Source: an uncultured Chitinophaga sp.
GTDB taxonomy: Bacteria > Bacteroidota > Bacteroidia > Chitinophagales > Chitinophagaceae
Assembly: GCF_946479755.1 (NCBI RefSeq)
Contig: NZ_CAMLHC010000011.1
Location: forward strand, 124,001 to 188,000
Length of the DNA: 64,000 nt
Direction of reading: 5' to 3'
In this document: one piece after another, positions 50,901 to 59,009 of the stretch
How the letters are laid out: every line of letters begins with the position of its first letter
Position numbering within the stretch: the first letter of the stretch is position 1
Translations under genes and position numbers: made by a program
The notes under the pieces: model-generated
The model's database searches: none
What the model saw: the letters and a program-made list of their open reading frames with translations, nothing else
What the model was told of the DNA's origin: nothing

Positions 50901-52526
50901 CCGCTCACCAGCAGCGGGAAGCTGGACAGGAAAGCTTTGCCAGATCCTGCTTTCCTGCCATCGGATGATTTTGTGCCGCCGGCGAATGCCATGGAAGAAA
51001 AAATGATCGCTGCCTGGGCTGATGTTTTACGCCTCGATAAAAACAATATTGGCGTGCAGGACAACTTCTTCGCTATCGGCGGGCATTCCATCATGGGGCA
51101 TCGTTTGATCAACGCCATCAACAGTACCTTTTCTTCGGTCGTTACTTTAAGGGATATTTTCGAATATCCGACGGTACGGGACCTTACCAGCCTTATTGCA
51201 AGCCAACATAAAAACCTGCTGCCTGCTTTTGTAAAAGCCGCGGAAGCGCCTTTTTACCCGGCCTCCGCAGCGCAGCGCCGTTTGTATTATGAACAGGTAC
51301 GCGACAGCGGCCACCTCGGTTATAACATCAACAGCGCCTACCGGCTGGAAGGAAAGGCAGATCCGGACAGGTTACAAAAAACATTTGAGCAGCTGATTCA
51401 GCGGCATGAGGCATTGCGCACCCGGTTGTTCATCGTAGAGGATATGGTGGTGCAACAGGTGGAGGAGACAGTGCCCTTCATGATTTCGACGTTAGATGCC
51501 GGAAAATATGCCGATGTGCCCGCGGCACTCGCTGATTTTGTGAGACCACATGATTTGTCCGCTCCCCCGCTGCTGCGGGTAGGCCTGTTACAGGATGAAA
51601 ACCTGGGAGATATCCTGTTGGTAGACATCCATCATATTGTGTGTGATGGTATCTCCCTCAACATTTTAATGAATGAGTTTAAATCGCTGTACAAAGGGGA
51701 AGAACTGAAAGCGCTTCCGTACAGGTACATCGACTATGCTGTTTGGCAGCAGGCGGATGCCGGGGCATATGCGGCGCAGGGCGCGTTCTGGAAACAGCAG
51801 TTGTCCGGGGAGCTGCGTGCGCCCGACCTGCCGGTCAGGACAGACAGGGACAAGGTATCCGTTTATACCGCTGCCAGTGTAGAACTGGACATTGAGCCTG
51901 CCCTGTATGCCCGTATCAGGGAATTTGCGGCAACGGCCAACGTATCGGAGTTTATGTTCCTGTTGTCGGTATACTACATCCTGTTGTCCCGCGTATCGGG
52001 GAACACCGATATCATCGTCGGTTCAGATACCATCGGGAGGAACAGGCCGGAGTTCCGTGATATCGTCGGAACGTTTGTCAACGAGCTGCCGTTGCGCGTG
52101 CAGGTAGAAAGAACGTTGCCGTATGATACTTTTTTGGCGGCGGTGAAAAAATGTGTGCTTCATGCGTTCGATAACCAGGATTTTCAGTTTGATGACATGC
52201 TGTTGCTGATGCATAGAGATAAACAGGAGAAGCTGGTGCATGTTCATTTTTCGTATGCCAACTTTCTCGACAACGAAGTAACACCGGATGCGCCGCAGTT
52301 CACCACTATCGATACCAGAAAAGAGCGGAAGCTCACCCAGTACGAACTCAAAGCGGAAGTATACCCGGATAGGGGCGCGGGCCTCCGTATTGCCTTTGTG
52401 TATAGCCGGGAGTTGTATGAAGATGCCACCGTTCAGCTGTTTACGCGGTACTACCGGAATATCCTGGTGAACGTGCTCCATCACCCCCATAGCCGTCTCC
52501 TGGATATCAATATGAAAAAGTCCTGA
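47898..52526 (+). CDS. NRPS: TubC docking-C-A(Ser)-PCP-C
   Basis: 1542 residues. The first ~52 (MSIDEYISRLRTENNIIISV...GDKAALTQEIMASI) are a TubC-type N-terminal docking domain, expected to bind the C-terminal tail of the upstream NRPS. Then come a C domain (DIHHIVSDGVS), an A domain with FTSGSTGKPKG and FDVSVWELF, pocket residues D-V-W-H-F-S-L-V-D-K (the textbook serine pattern), a carrier GGHSIMG, and a second C domain (DIHHIVCDGIS) that ends the protein without a following A domain. That C domain must therefore work with the A-PCP of the separate protein encoded 3.3 kb downstream: the module is split between two polypeptides. The start overlaps the previous stop by four bases. A 41-base gap separates it from the asparagine synthetase gene. 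Confidence 0.93.
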   Translation: MSIDEYISRLRTENNIIISVADNNIKVRGDKAALTQEIMASIRSRKPEILDFFSSVLPGAQPAPVPVTAGAGPYQLSAVQKRLYFLHETDRTSLAYNMPQGVRIAGALDVQKLEDSFRQLIDRHEALRTQFETVNGEIVQNVVAAPVFAVERYQLAGGDMGTMVQGFIRPFDLRQAPLIRVGLFESDEEKILIVDIHHIVSDGVSNNVLMQEFLSLYNNQPLPGVKLQYKDYAEWQQHRMADAQAQQQRAFWRNRFSPAPAAIDLPYNFSRPLHKTYKGGAVVSLLNEQQSARLRKVAREEQTTLFMLLLAAYNILLSKLTNQEDIVVGTPTSGRFYEDVEKTVGPFVNTIALRNYPRADRSFREFLQEIKSATIEAFDHQDWDYEMLVRDLQIDRSSGRNPLFDVFMAVQNFEQQEFALPGMKLSRLATTKAIAKFDLSLLVTEHPSGFTFEWEYAADLFERRTIDRWAGYFQQIINGITGNVDIRLADIDMVPPEEHNKVLHVFNDTAAAYPVKTIPAMFDEQAGRTPDNIALRYRHGSMTYRQLQEQVDKTARYLREVKGLRNGMLAGVMMDRHEWLIPTIFGILKAGGVYVPLDPAHPAQRIKTVIKDARIPLVIARGPSAAMQDSDDYQLVDLDKEAAAILSQPAGFVHSALSPHDLAYVIFTSGSTGKPKGVMIEHHSVVNRLCWMQKAYPLQEGSVLLQKTPLIFDVSVWELFWWAFTGASLCLLEPGAEKEPEKIADTIAAYGVTTIHFVPSMLGAFLPAPDARFDFSRLRTLKQVFSSGEELKAEQVAMFRDTLFRHCGSTLINLYGPTEATVDVTHHACTMAEASKPVPIGKPIDNTRLYILDAAGRPVPIGVAGELHLAGVGLARGYLDNPELTASKFIAHPAIKGERLYKTGDLARWTPDGDVEFLCRADNQVKVRGIRIEPGEIENQLLLSGMLKEAAVVAKERGDDKILVAYYTAATPVSDGPLRDFLKGQLPAYMIPAAFVQLECMPLTSSGKLDRKALPDPAFLPSDDFVPPANAMEEKMIAAWADVLRLDKNNIGVQDNFFAIGGHSIMGHRLINAINSTFSSVVTLRDIFEYPTVRDLTSLIASQHKNLLPAFVKAAEAPFYPASAAQRRLYYEQVRDSGHLGYNINSAYRLEGKADPDRLQKTFEQLIQRHEALRTRLFIVEDMVVQQVEETVPFMISTLDAGKYADVPAALADFVRPHDLSAPPLLRVGLLQDENLGDILLVDIHHIVCDGISLNILMNEFKSLYKGEELKALPYRYIDYAVWQQADAGAYAAQGAFWKQQLSGELRAPDLPVRTDRDKVSVYTAASVELDIEPALYARIREFAATANVSEFMFLLSVYYILLSRVSGNTDIIVGSDTIGRNRPEFRDIVGTFVNELPLRVQVERTLPYDTFLAAVKKCVLHAFDNQDFQFDDMLLLMHRDKQEKLVHVHFSYANFLDNEVTPDAPQFTTIDTRKERKLTQYELKAEVYPDRGAGLRIAFVYSRELYEDATVQLFTRYYRNILVNVLHHPHSRLLDINMKKS

Positions 52527-52567
52527 GCCATTTCTATCTAAACTCAAAAAAATTAAATCAATAACAA

Positions 52568-54424
52568 ATGTGTGGTATTTGCGGATTTATAAATTTTACA
52601 CGCCCGGCTTCCGAAAATGACAAGGACATTGTCCGGCAGATGAATGCACAGTTGACCCACAGGGGACCGGATGCACAGGATACGCTGGTGTTCGGGAACC
52701 TGGCCTTCGGTTTCAGCAGGTTAAGTATTATTGGCCTGGAAAACGGGATGCAGCCCATTCATAACGAAGACGGCTCCGTAGTACTGATATGCAACGGCGA
52801 GATATTCAACTATATTGAAATCAGGAAGGAGCTGATAGAAAGGGGCCACCGCTTTGCCACCGGTTCAGATGTGGAGGTGATCATTCATCTGTATGAGGAG
52901 TACGGCATGGAATTTCTGAATATGCTCAACGGGCAGTTTGCTTTTGCCCTTTATGACAAGAAGTCCGGTTCGCTGTTCTGTGCCAGGGATCATATGGGTA
53001 TTATTCCATTCTTCTATACCCGGACAGGCAGCAACTTCATTTTCGGGTCCGAGATAAAAGCGATCTTAAAACATCCTGATGCGCCCCGCCAGGTGGACTT
53101 TGTAGGGCTGGACCAGGTGCTGACGTTTGCGGGATTGATCAGTCCGCGGACGATGTTCCGGGATATTTGCAGCCTGGAGAACGGGCATTACCTGGAAATC
53201 AGCGCCGGCGGAAAGCTAACGAAACACGAATACTGGGACCTGGTATATCCTGAGCTGCAGGAAGATGTCCCCGTACACCACGAAGCATGGTATATCGACC
53301 AGCTGGAGTCGCTGTTCGAAGCATCGATGAAATTGCGTTTGCGCTCCGATGTTCCGGTAGGGCTTTATCTCAGCGGTGGATTGGATTCTTCTATGATCCT
53401 GATGAAGATGCGCCACCTGCAGCCTTCCATGCATATCGATGCCTTTTCCATCGATTTTGTGGAATCAGGACTGTCGGAGTCTACGTACCAGCGGTTGGTA
53501 GCGGACCGCGCCAACAGCCGGTTGAACCAGAAAACTTTTTTCTACGATGATATCAGCCAGCGCCTGAAAGATGCGGTGTATCATTGCGAATGTCCTATCA
53601 AGGAGACTTACAATACCGCTTCGCTTTCTTTGTCTGAAGCCGCGGGCGGGGCGGGGGTGAAGGTGATCCTGTCAGGAGAAGGTTCCGATGAATTGTTTGC
53701 CGGTTATGTGGGCTATCGTTTTGATAAGATGCGGGAGGAGAATGGTGGCGGAAGCCCCTCGTCGGTGGCTGAAGAGCGCCTGCGGCATCATGTCTGGAAT
53801 GACAGTAACTTTTTTTACGAGCGTGATTTTCTACAGTTTAACGAGACAAAGAAAAAATTGTATTCCAAGGAGTTGAGGGCCATGTTTGACCAGGTCGATT
53901 GCCTTCAGCATCCAGTGGTGAATACCGACAGGATCAGGAACAGGGACGTGCTGCATAAAAGGGCTTATATCGACTATAAACTGAGGCTGGTGGATCATCT
54001 GATCTCCGATCACGGCGACAGGATGGCACTGGCAAATTCTGTGGAAGTAAGGTACCCGTTCCTGGATAAAAACTTCGTGGAGTTTTCTACCCGGATACCC
54101 GCTCAGCTGAAGCTGAAGGATTACACGGAAAAGTATATACTGAAGAAAATGGCGGCCCGCTTTGTGCCACAAAAGGTGGTGGACCGGGAAAAGTTTGGCT
54201 TTGTGGCGCCGGGAAGCCCGTACCTGATACAACGGGACATCGGTTATGTGAATGACTTACTGTCATATGAAACCATTAAGCAGCAGGGCGTTTTTGATCC
54301 GGATGAAGTACAGCGGCTGGTCAATATTTACAAACAGCCCGGTTTTTATATCAATGCGCCGTTTGAAGACGATCTGCTCATGACTGTCATCTCCTTCGGC
54401 ATTTTGCACGAATTGTATTTTTAG
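52568..54424 (+). CDS. asnB: asparagine synthetase (glutamine-hydrolysing), AsnB type
   Basis: 618 residues. The N-terminal glutaminase begins MCGICGF with the nucleophilic Cys2, then THRGPDAQD, ICNGEIFNY and FALYDKKSGSLFCARDHMG. The synthetase domain has YLSGGLDSSM near residue 270 (PP-loop) and VILSGEGSDELFAGY, with SVEVRYPFLDKNFVEF near the C-terminus, all as in functional class B enzymes. It makes Asn from Asp with ammonia from Gln, or in secondary-metabolite clusters amidates other carboxylates. Here it sits within the NRPS operon, so it either supplies Asn for the initiation module or converts an Asp/Glu side chain of the peptide to an amide. Catalytic residues look intact. The next gene begins within a few bases to a few dozen bases. 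Confidence 0.92.
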   Translation: MCGICGFINFTRPASENDKDIVRQMNAQLTHRGPDAQDTLVFGNLAFGFSRLSIIGLENGMQPIHNEDGSVVLICNGEIFNYIEIRKELIERGHRFATGSDVEVIIHLYEEYGMEFLNMLNGQFAFALYDKKSGSLFCARDHMGIIPFFYTRTGSNFIFGSEIKAILKHPDAPRQVDFVGLDQVLTFAGLISPRTMFRDICSLENGHYLEISAGGKLTKHEYWDLVYPELQEDVPVHHEAWYIDQLESLFEASMKLRLRSDVPVGLYLSGGLDSSMILMKMRHLQPSMHIDAFSIDFVESGLSESTYQRLVADRANSRLNQKTFFYDDISQRLKDAVYHCECPIKETYNTASLSLSEAAGGAGVKVILSGEGSDELFAGYVGYRFDKMREENGGGSPSSVAEERLRHHVWNDSNFFYERDFLQFNETKKKLYSKELRAMFDQVDCLQHPVVNTDRIRNRDVLHKRAYIDYKLRLVDHLISDHGDRMALANSVEVRYPFLDKNFVEFSTRIPAQLKLKDYTEKYILKKMAARFVPQKVVDREKFGFVAPGSPYLIQRDIGYVNDLLSYETIKQQGVFDPDEVQRLVNIYKQPGFYINAPFEDDLLMTVISFGILHELYF

Positions 54425-54446
54425 TGTGGATCGCGCTATAGAGAAA

Positions 54447-55547
54447 ATGAAATCACTGTTCAACCTTCAAAATAATAATACTATGCGTGTTGCAGCCAAC
54501 ATCGACACCGTCAGCGTTTTGTCTGACGCAGATTTTAATACGTCCTACTATAACCGGAAGCCGGTTATCATCAAAGGAGGCCTGGCAGGCACTACCTGTT
54601 TCCGCAAATGGTCGGTGGACTATCTGAAGGAAAAGATCGGTTCCACCATGGTACGGGTGGCCTATACGGAGAAAGGCAGTTATAACTATGCTATCCGGGA
54701 GGTGAAGTGGATTGGCGGCCATTTCGATGAAGTGTCCGACCTGTTTAGCCTGCCTGCCGGTAACGGGCCTTCCTATTACCTGGCGCAGTTGTCCATACCG
54801 GGCTTTTTCCCGGCGTTGATGGACGATCTTGATATACCGGCCTTTATCGGTGATGACGATATCCTGGATAAGGTGAATTTATGGATGGGTGGCGCCGGTT
54901 GTGATTCCGGACTGCACTATGATAACAGTCATAATTTCTTTTACCAGGTCTGCGGCAGAAAGGAGATGGTATTGTTCTCCCCGGAAGATACGCCGTTATT
55001 GTACCCTAGTCAGCTGCCGGGCAAATGGCATATGAGCGAAGCAGAGTTGAACGATGCTGATGTGAAAAAGTTCCCGCTCATCTCCGAAGCCACTCCTTAC
55101 CATTGCATTGTGGAGCCGGGGGACATTATTTACATTCCTACCGGCTGGTGGCACAATGTGTTGTCGCTTGATATGTCCATCAGCGTTAATTTCTGGTGGC
55201 ACCGGTTCGATATTCCTATCGGAAAGGGTGTTGACATGTTTGGGGTGTCGGAGTTATCGTCCTTTCTGCAACGTTTTCTTCAGAAAGGCATGGACATAGA
55301 TCGGCCGGATGCGGCAGGAGAGCCGATGCTGCTGCGCGCCATCGAGAAGGGACATGTGAACTTTGCGCACGCCCTGTTACAGCTTGGGGCCAGCCTCACA
55401 TCCGTTAACCGCAAAGGGGAATCTCCGTTCGAATGCGCCCGGAATAACGGGCATCCGGAGATCACGGCACTGTTGCTCGAACATGCTGAAGGACAGTCGA
55501 AAAAAAAATTGGAAAAGCATCAAAATAGTTTCGAAAATCTGAAGTAA
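54447..55547 (+). CDS. JmjC/cupin-like Fe(II)/2-oxoglutarate hydroxylase fused to ankyrin repeats
   Basis: About 366 residues (373 if a GTG one base after the upstream stop is used). Residues up to ~255 are a FIH-like JmjC (cupin_8) domain: NRKPVIIKGG at the start, DKVNLWMGGAG, HYDNSHNFFYQVCGRKEMVLFSP with H157 and D159 as metal ligands, and IIYIPTGWWHNVLSL with distal H236. The C-terminal ~90 residues hold two ankyrin-type repeats (EPMLLRAIEKGHVNFAHALL; ESPFECARNNGHPEITALLL). Relatives hydroxylate beta-carbons of Asn, Asp or other residues. In this operon, beta-hydroxylation of a carrier-bound residue or of the peptide is the natural inference. The ankyrin part may dock onto a carrier protein or NRPS. 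A 250-base gap follows with no gene. Confidence 0.85.
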   Translation: MKSLFNLQNNNTMRVAANIDTVSVLSDADFNTSYYNRKPVIIKGGLAGTTCFRKWSVDYLKEKIGSTMVRVAYTEKGSYNYAIREVKWIGGHFDEVSDLFSLPAGNGPSYYLAQLSIPGFFPALMDDLDIPAFIGDDDILDKVNLWMGGAGCDSGLHYDNSHNFFYQVCGRKEMVLFSPEDTPLLYPSQLPGKWHMSEAELNDADVKKFPLISEATPYHCIVEPGDIIYIPTGWWHNVLSLDMSISVNFWWHRFDIPIGKGVDMFGVSELSSFLQRFLQKGMDIDRPDAAGEPMLLRAIEKGHVNFAHALLQLGASLTSVNRKGESPFECARNNGHPEITALLLEHAEGQSKKKLEKHQNSFENLK

Positions 55548-55797
55548 ATAATTATATTGTGAGAGGATAGGCTAATGAATGTTTTATGTCCTCCTTTCTG
55601 TTTTGTTGTTAACTATACTTGTGACAACTTTTAGCGAAGCTATATTTATCTGAATATATCCACTGATACTTTATTTTTTTAACCCGGGAGTATGCCAGGC
55701 AGGCTGCCTGAAGCTGTCGCACACACCTCTCTTTATTGACGCAACCGGTTGTGTTGCTGAAAGAATGTAACGCCGTTTTTCCCTTAATTATTTTACC

Positions 55798-58700
55798 ATG
55801 ACTCTACAAGCGGAATTGAATAAAAGTCTGCGGGCCTATGCAGAAAAAATCGCGATTGAAGTAGACCGGGAGAAGATATCATACTCCAGATTGTTATCCA
55901 TCTCTGATAAAATCTCCAGCATTTTAATACAGCATGCATGTCCGGCTGAAACCATTGTTGCGGTGGCAACCGGTGACAGGCTGTTGAATATTTATGCCAT
56001 GATTGGCATATTCAACGCCCGATGCGTGTACGTACCCGTAGACGCATCGCTTCCTCCGAAAAGGATGCAGGCGGTGCTGACGGAACTGCAACCTGCTTTC
56101 CTGATCACTACTGCCGCGGATAGCGTGGCCGCCGTGGCCGGCGACTATTGTAATGCGCAGGTTATCCTGGCGGATGAGCTGCTGCAATCCGGCGGGGAGG
56201 CGGTATTGGAGCCATTGAGTTACCCTGTGGCCGAAGCAGATGACAGCATGTATGTCTATTTTACCTCCGGTTCTTCGGGGGTACCTAAAGGTATTGTAGG
56301 CCGGAATGAGAGCCTCATACAGTTCCTGCAATGGGAGATAACCACCTTCGGCGTCACTGCCGGCAGCAGGTTCAGTCAGTTCATCAGCCCCTATTTCGAT
56401 GCCTATCTGCGCGATATCCTGGTGCCGTTGCTCGCAGGGGGCACCATTTGCATACCACCGCCTAAGCAGGACATGTCGTCGCCGGAACAAATGGCCGCCT
56501 GGGTGGATAATACTGCCATACAGTATATCCATTGTGTACCCAGCCTGTTCAGGATAATAAATGCAACGGCGTTGTCCCCGGACCTTTTCCGGGAGCTGCG
56601 GTATTGTTTGTTGTCAGGGGAAAGAATTAAACCGCTGGAGCTGCAGGAATGGTATGCTGTATTTGGCAGCCGCATTCAGCTGGTGAACCTGTACGGTCCT
56701 ACGGAAGCTACGATGGTTAAATCCTTCTACCGGATTACCCCCGAAGACGTGAATGCCGCGAGAATTCCGGTAGGCACGGCCATGGATGGCGCAGAGCTGT
56801 TGATTCTCGATGAAAACCTGGAGCCTTGTGATCCGCTGATCGCCGGCGATCTGTACATTGCCTCCGCTTATCTCACGAAAGGATACTTCCATAACCCTGC
56901 GCTGACCGCACAGAAATTTCTCACCTTCCCGTCCACCGAAGGAGCGGAAATAACCGTCTATAAAACAGGCGATAAGGCACGGTGGATGCCGGATGGCCAT
57001 GCGGACCTCATCGGGCGGGAAGACAGACAGGTGAAAATCAGGGGGATCAGGATCGAAATGGATGAAATTGAAAATGCGCTCCTGGCAAATCCCCTTATAA
57101 AAGAAGCGGTAGTAACAAAACATACCGGGGATAATACAGAGGATGCACTGATCGCGTATATCACCCGCAAAGAGGCGGGAGAGCATCCACAACCGCTTTC
57201 TGATATAGCGATGAAACACCTGGAGGAGCTGATCCCCGCATACATGCTGCCCGCATCAGTTACCGAGGTTAGCGAGCTTCCCCTGCTGAGCAACGGGAAG
57301 TTGGATTACCAGGCATTGCAGCGTATGGCGGTAGCCAGGGAAATGTCCGCTCCGGAGAATGAACTGGAAGAGAAAATACTGGCCATATGGCAGGATATAT
57401 TACCCGGTAAATCCATCTCGGTCAACGATAATTTCTACCGGATCGGAGGGAGCTCTTTAAGCATCATGCGCCTGTCATCCAAATTGTTTAAAGCATTTGG
57501 TGTCCGGGTTTCTTTAAGCGAATTGTTTAAACATCTGACGATAAAAAACCAGGCCGCCCTCGTCGGTTCTCTGATGAAGGACGATGTGTTGATGATCCCC
57601 AAAGCGGACCGTAAACCGGCTTACCTTGCATCAGCGGCCCAGCGGCGTGTTTATGCCAGCTACCAGCTGGATAGAAAAGTGACGTCCTACAATCTTCCGA
57701 TGGCCTGGGATATTTCACAGGATTTCGACCAGGACCGCCTGGAACAGGCTCTGCACGCACTGGTGGAAAGGCATGAAGGACTGCGGACCGAATTTCATAT
57801 CAGGGATGGTGAACTCTATCAGTATATTCATGATAAAGCCGCTTTCTCCCTGGAGCATGTAACGGCCATGGGTGAAGACCTGCAGGACGTTATTCTGAAG
57901 TTTATCCGCCCGTTTGAGCTGGAGAAAGCCCCGCTTTTCCGCTGTACGCTCATTCATGGAGATGGCGGCCGGAAAATACTGGTGATAGACTGCCACCATA
58001 TCATCTGTGATGGTATCTCAAAAAAGATCCTGCATCATGACTTTCTGAACAGCTACCATGGCCGGCGCCTGCCCGAACTGGAAATACAGTATAAGGACTA
58101 TTCAGAATGGGAACATACCTTCCGGCTGACGGAGGAATACCTTTCCCACCGGGAGTTCTGGCTGAAGACCTTCGAAGACGGCGTGCCCAGGCTAACGCTT
58201 CCTGTCACCAATGAGATCATCGACGGAGTATCCCATCATGGCGGTAATGTTACCATTAAAATTGACAACGAGGTTTTAAAACCGCTGACAGATTTCCTGA
58301 AAGAGCAGCATGTTACGCCGTTTTCGGGCTTTTTTACCGTCTATTTCCTGTTCCTCTCCCAGCTTTCCGGCCAGGAAGATATGGTGGTAGGAACGGCGGC
58401 TTCCGGCAGGATACAGGAGGAAACAGAACAGGTAGTGGGCATGTTTGTGAAGATGCTGCCGATACGCTACCAGATCAATCCTTATATCTCGTTTAAAGAC
58501 GCCGTCACCGGGCTGCATAATTATATGCTGCAGGCCAACAGCCGGCAGATATATGACCTGGGAGATATTGTAACAGCGCTGAACAATAACAGGGCGAACC
58601 CTGTTAAAAGCCTTTTCGACGTGGCTTTCGTTTATCAGAACTTTGAAGAAAGAACGGAACGGCAGCAGGACGGTTTTGTGATTTACCCCTTTGAAAACAA

Positions 58701-58935
58701 CAGCTCCAAATACCCGCTGACGCTATATGTGTATGACAGCGATCAATCATTTTCTTTCCGCTTCGAATATTCTTCCGACTATTTTACAAGACCTGACATC
58801 GTATTGCTGGCGCAGCAGTTCAAGGCATTGCTGGAGAACGTGACCGTCAGCCTGGATGAAGATCTTACCAATATCATTCAGCATTCGGACCAGCCTATTG
58901 ACCTGATGGAAGATGATATCTCCTTCAACTTATAA
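55798..58935 (+). CDS. NRPS: A-PCP-C (no N-terminal condensation domain)
   Basis: 1045 residues. The A domain starts at the first residue (MTLQAELNKSLRAYAEKIAIE), shows YFTSGSSGVPKG followed by GRNESLIQFLQWEI and FDAYLRDIL; pocket residues by alignment are D-A-R-H-L-S-L-M-V-K. This A domain is a close paralogue of the last A domain of the giant NRPS. D-x-R-H patterns occur in microcystin McyB/McyE domains that take beta-methyl-Asp or Glu, so an acidic or unusual residue is possible but unproven. The carrier has GGSSLSI instead of GGDS/GGHS. A C domain (DCHHIICDGIS) closes the protein, whose tail DLMEDDISFNL looks like a docking peptide. It receives its upstream C domain from the serine NRPS. 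Confidence 0.92.
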   Translation: MTLQAELNKSLRAYAEKIAIEVDREKISYSRLLSISDKISSILIQHACPAETIVAVATGDRLLNIYAMIGIFNARCVYVPVDASLPPKRMQAVLTELQPAFLITTAADSVAAVAGDYCNAQVILADELLQSGGEAVLEPLSYPVAEADDSMYVYFTSGSSGVPKGIVGRNESLIQFLQWEITTFGVTAGSRFSQFISPYFDAYLRDILVPLLAGGTICIPPPKQDMSSPEQMAAWVDNTAIQYIHCVPSLFRIINATALSPDLFRELRYCLLSGERIKPLELQEWYAVFGSRIQLVNLYGPTEATMVKSFYRITPEDVNAARIPVGTAMDGAELLILDENLEPCDPLIAGDLYIASAYLTKGYFHNPALTAQKFLTFPSTEGAEITVYKTGDKARWMPDGHADLIGREDRQVKIRGIRIEMDEIENALLANPLIKEAVVTKHTGDNTEDALIAYITRKEAGEHPQPLSDIAMKHLEELIPAYMLPASVTEVSELPLLSNGKLDYQALQRMAVAREMSAPENELEEKILAIWQDILPGKSISVNDNFYRIGGSSLSIMRLSSKLFKAFGVRVSLSELFKHLTIKNQAALVGSLMKDDVLMIPKADRKPAYLASAAQRRVYASYQLDRKVTSYNLPMAWDISQDFDQDRLEQALHALVERHEGLRTEFHIRDGELYQYIHDKAAFSLEHVTAMGEDLQDVILKFIRPFELEKAPLFRCTLIHGDGGRKILVIDCHHIICDGISKKILHHDFLNSYHGRRLPELEIQYKDYSEWEHTFRLTEEYLSHREFWLKTFEDGVPRLTLPVTNEIIDGVSHHGGNVTIKIDNEVLKPLTDFLKEQHVTPFSGFFTVYFLFLSQLSGQEDMVVGTAASGRIQEETEQVVGMFVKMLPIRYQINPYISFKDAVTGLHNYMLQANSRQIYDLGDIVTALNNNRANPVKSLFDVAFVYQNFEERTERQQDGFVIYPFENNSSKYPLTLYVYDSDQSFSFRFEYSSDYFTRPDIVLLAQQFKALLENVTVSLDEDLTNIIQHSDQPIDLMEDDISFNL

Positions 58936-59009
58936 CCTGGTACTTCCTCTCTTTTTGCCCTCTTTTTTGTCCTGGATGCAATATCCTTTACCCTAAAACG
59001 TACCCGGTC

